42,125 bases of DNA from Parachlorella kessleri (taxonomy: Eukaryota > Chlorophyta > Trebouxiophyceae > Chlorellales > Chlorellaceae), in assembly GCA_001598975.1 (NCBI GenBank), contig BBXU01002363.1:1-42125 (forward strand), written 5' to 3'. Positions within the stretch are counted from its first letter, which is position 1. Every line of letters begins with the position of its first letter. This document shows, piece by piece, positions 42,059-42,125 of the stretch. Below the pieces are notes generated by a model that was given only the letters and a program-made list of their open reading frames with translations, was not told the origin of the DNA and made no database searches. The position numbers and the translations under genes are program-made.

Positions 42059-42125
42059 CGAGCAGCACAGTCAGGCTCAATGGGCGGCTTCCCCGAGATA
42101 GCGCACTTGCTGGGGGGTGTCTGGT

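Noticed and set aside
1..42125. tRNA, rRNA, CRISPR, insertion sequence or viral insertion
   Set aside because: No cloverleaf, regular spacer array, transposase, integrase or terminal inverted repeat pair with target duplication was recognised on either strand.

Overview
The window looks like nuclear DNA of a chlorophyte green alga. Twelve protein-coding genes can be read, and the coding sequence is cut into short exons (about 86 introns placed by splice sites and codon phase). The organism call rests on a chlorophyllide a oxygenase (chlorophyll b synthesis), a bifunctional betaine-lipid synthase of the algal type, alanine/serine/glutamine-rich low-complexity linkers, and TGTAA motifs past several stop codons, which is the usual green-algal polyadenylation signal. 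A trebouxiophyte-like alga would fit, but the sequence alone does not fix genus or class. I see no bacterial-style operons, tRNA or rRNA genes, CRISPR arrays or recognisable transposons.

Layout, left to right: (1) 3' part of an unrecognised + strand gene (286-1162). (2) A - strand sugar transporter of the major facilitator superfamily (7032-1593, 13 exons) with a very large central loop. (3) CAO on + (7435-12371, 13 exons), head to head with the transporter. (4) A + strand type II membrane protein with a PAN/Apple-like cysteine domain (13356-14765). (5) A + strand secreted cysteine-containing orphan whose first coding exon is only the ATG (15696-17773). (6) TIM23 on + (18530-20030). (7) A small dual-specificity phosphatase on - (22440-21391). 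(8) DRC11/IQCA1, an axonemal nexin-dynein regulatory complex AAA ATPase, on + (22743-29010, 18 exons). (9) BTA1 on - (35988-29909, 18 exons). (10) A previously hidden 77-residue spliced ORF on - (36470-35998), whose stop lies 9 nt before the BTA1 ATG. (11) An SLC35B/UAA-type transporter on + (36759-39624, 9 exons). (12) The 3' end of MSH6 on - (41986-40637, running off the right edge).

The genes are a mixed nuclear set: chlorophyll b synthesis, betaine lipid synthesis, sugar and nucleotide-sulfate/sugar transport, mitochondrial import, signalling, motility and mismatch repair. They do not form one pathway. Orientation is alternating, giving compact divergent promoters (transporter/CAO 402 bp, phosphatase/DRC11 302 bp, small ORF/SLC35B 288 bp) and convergent tails of 0.4-1.4 kb.

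The most interesting locus is the small ORF plus BTA1 arrangement, a strong candidate for a dicistronic nuclear mRNA, preceded by two abutting perfect hairpins. Other points of interest are a DRC11 with intact ATPase motifs, at least three GC-AG introns, an ATG-only exon, an 11-nt first exon, and a diverged repeat shared by two non-coding stretches of the first gene. All exon models come from reading the sequence; none is supported here by transcripts.
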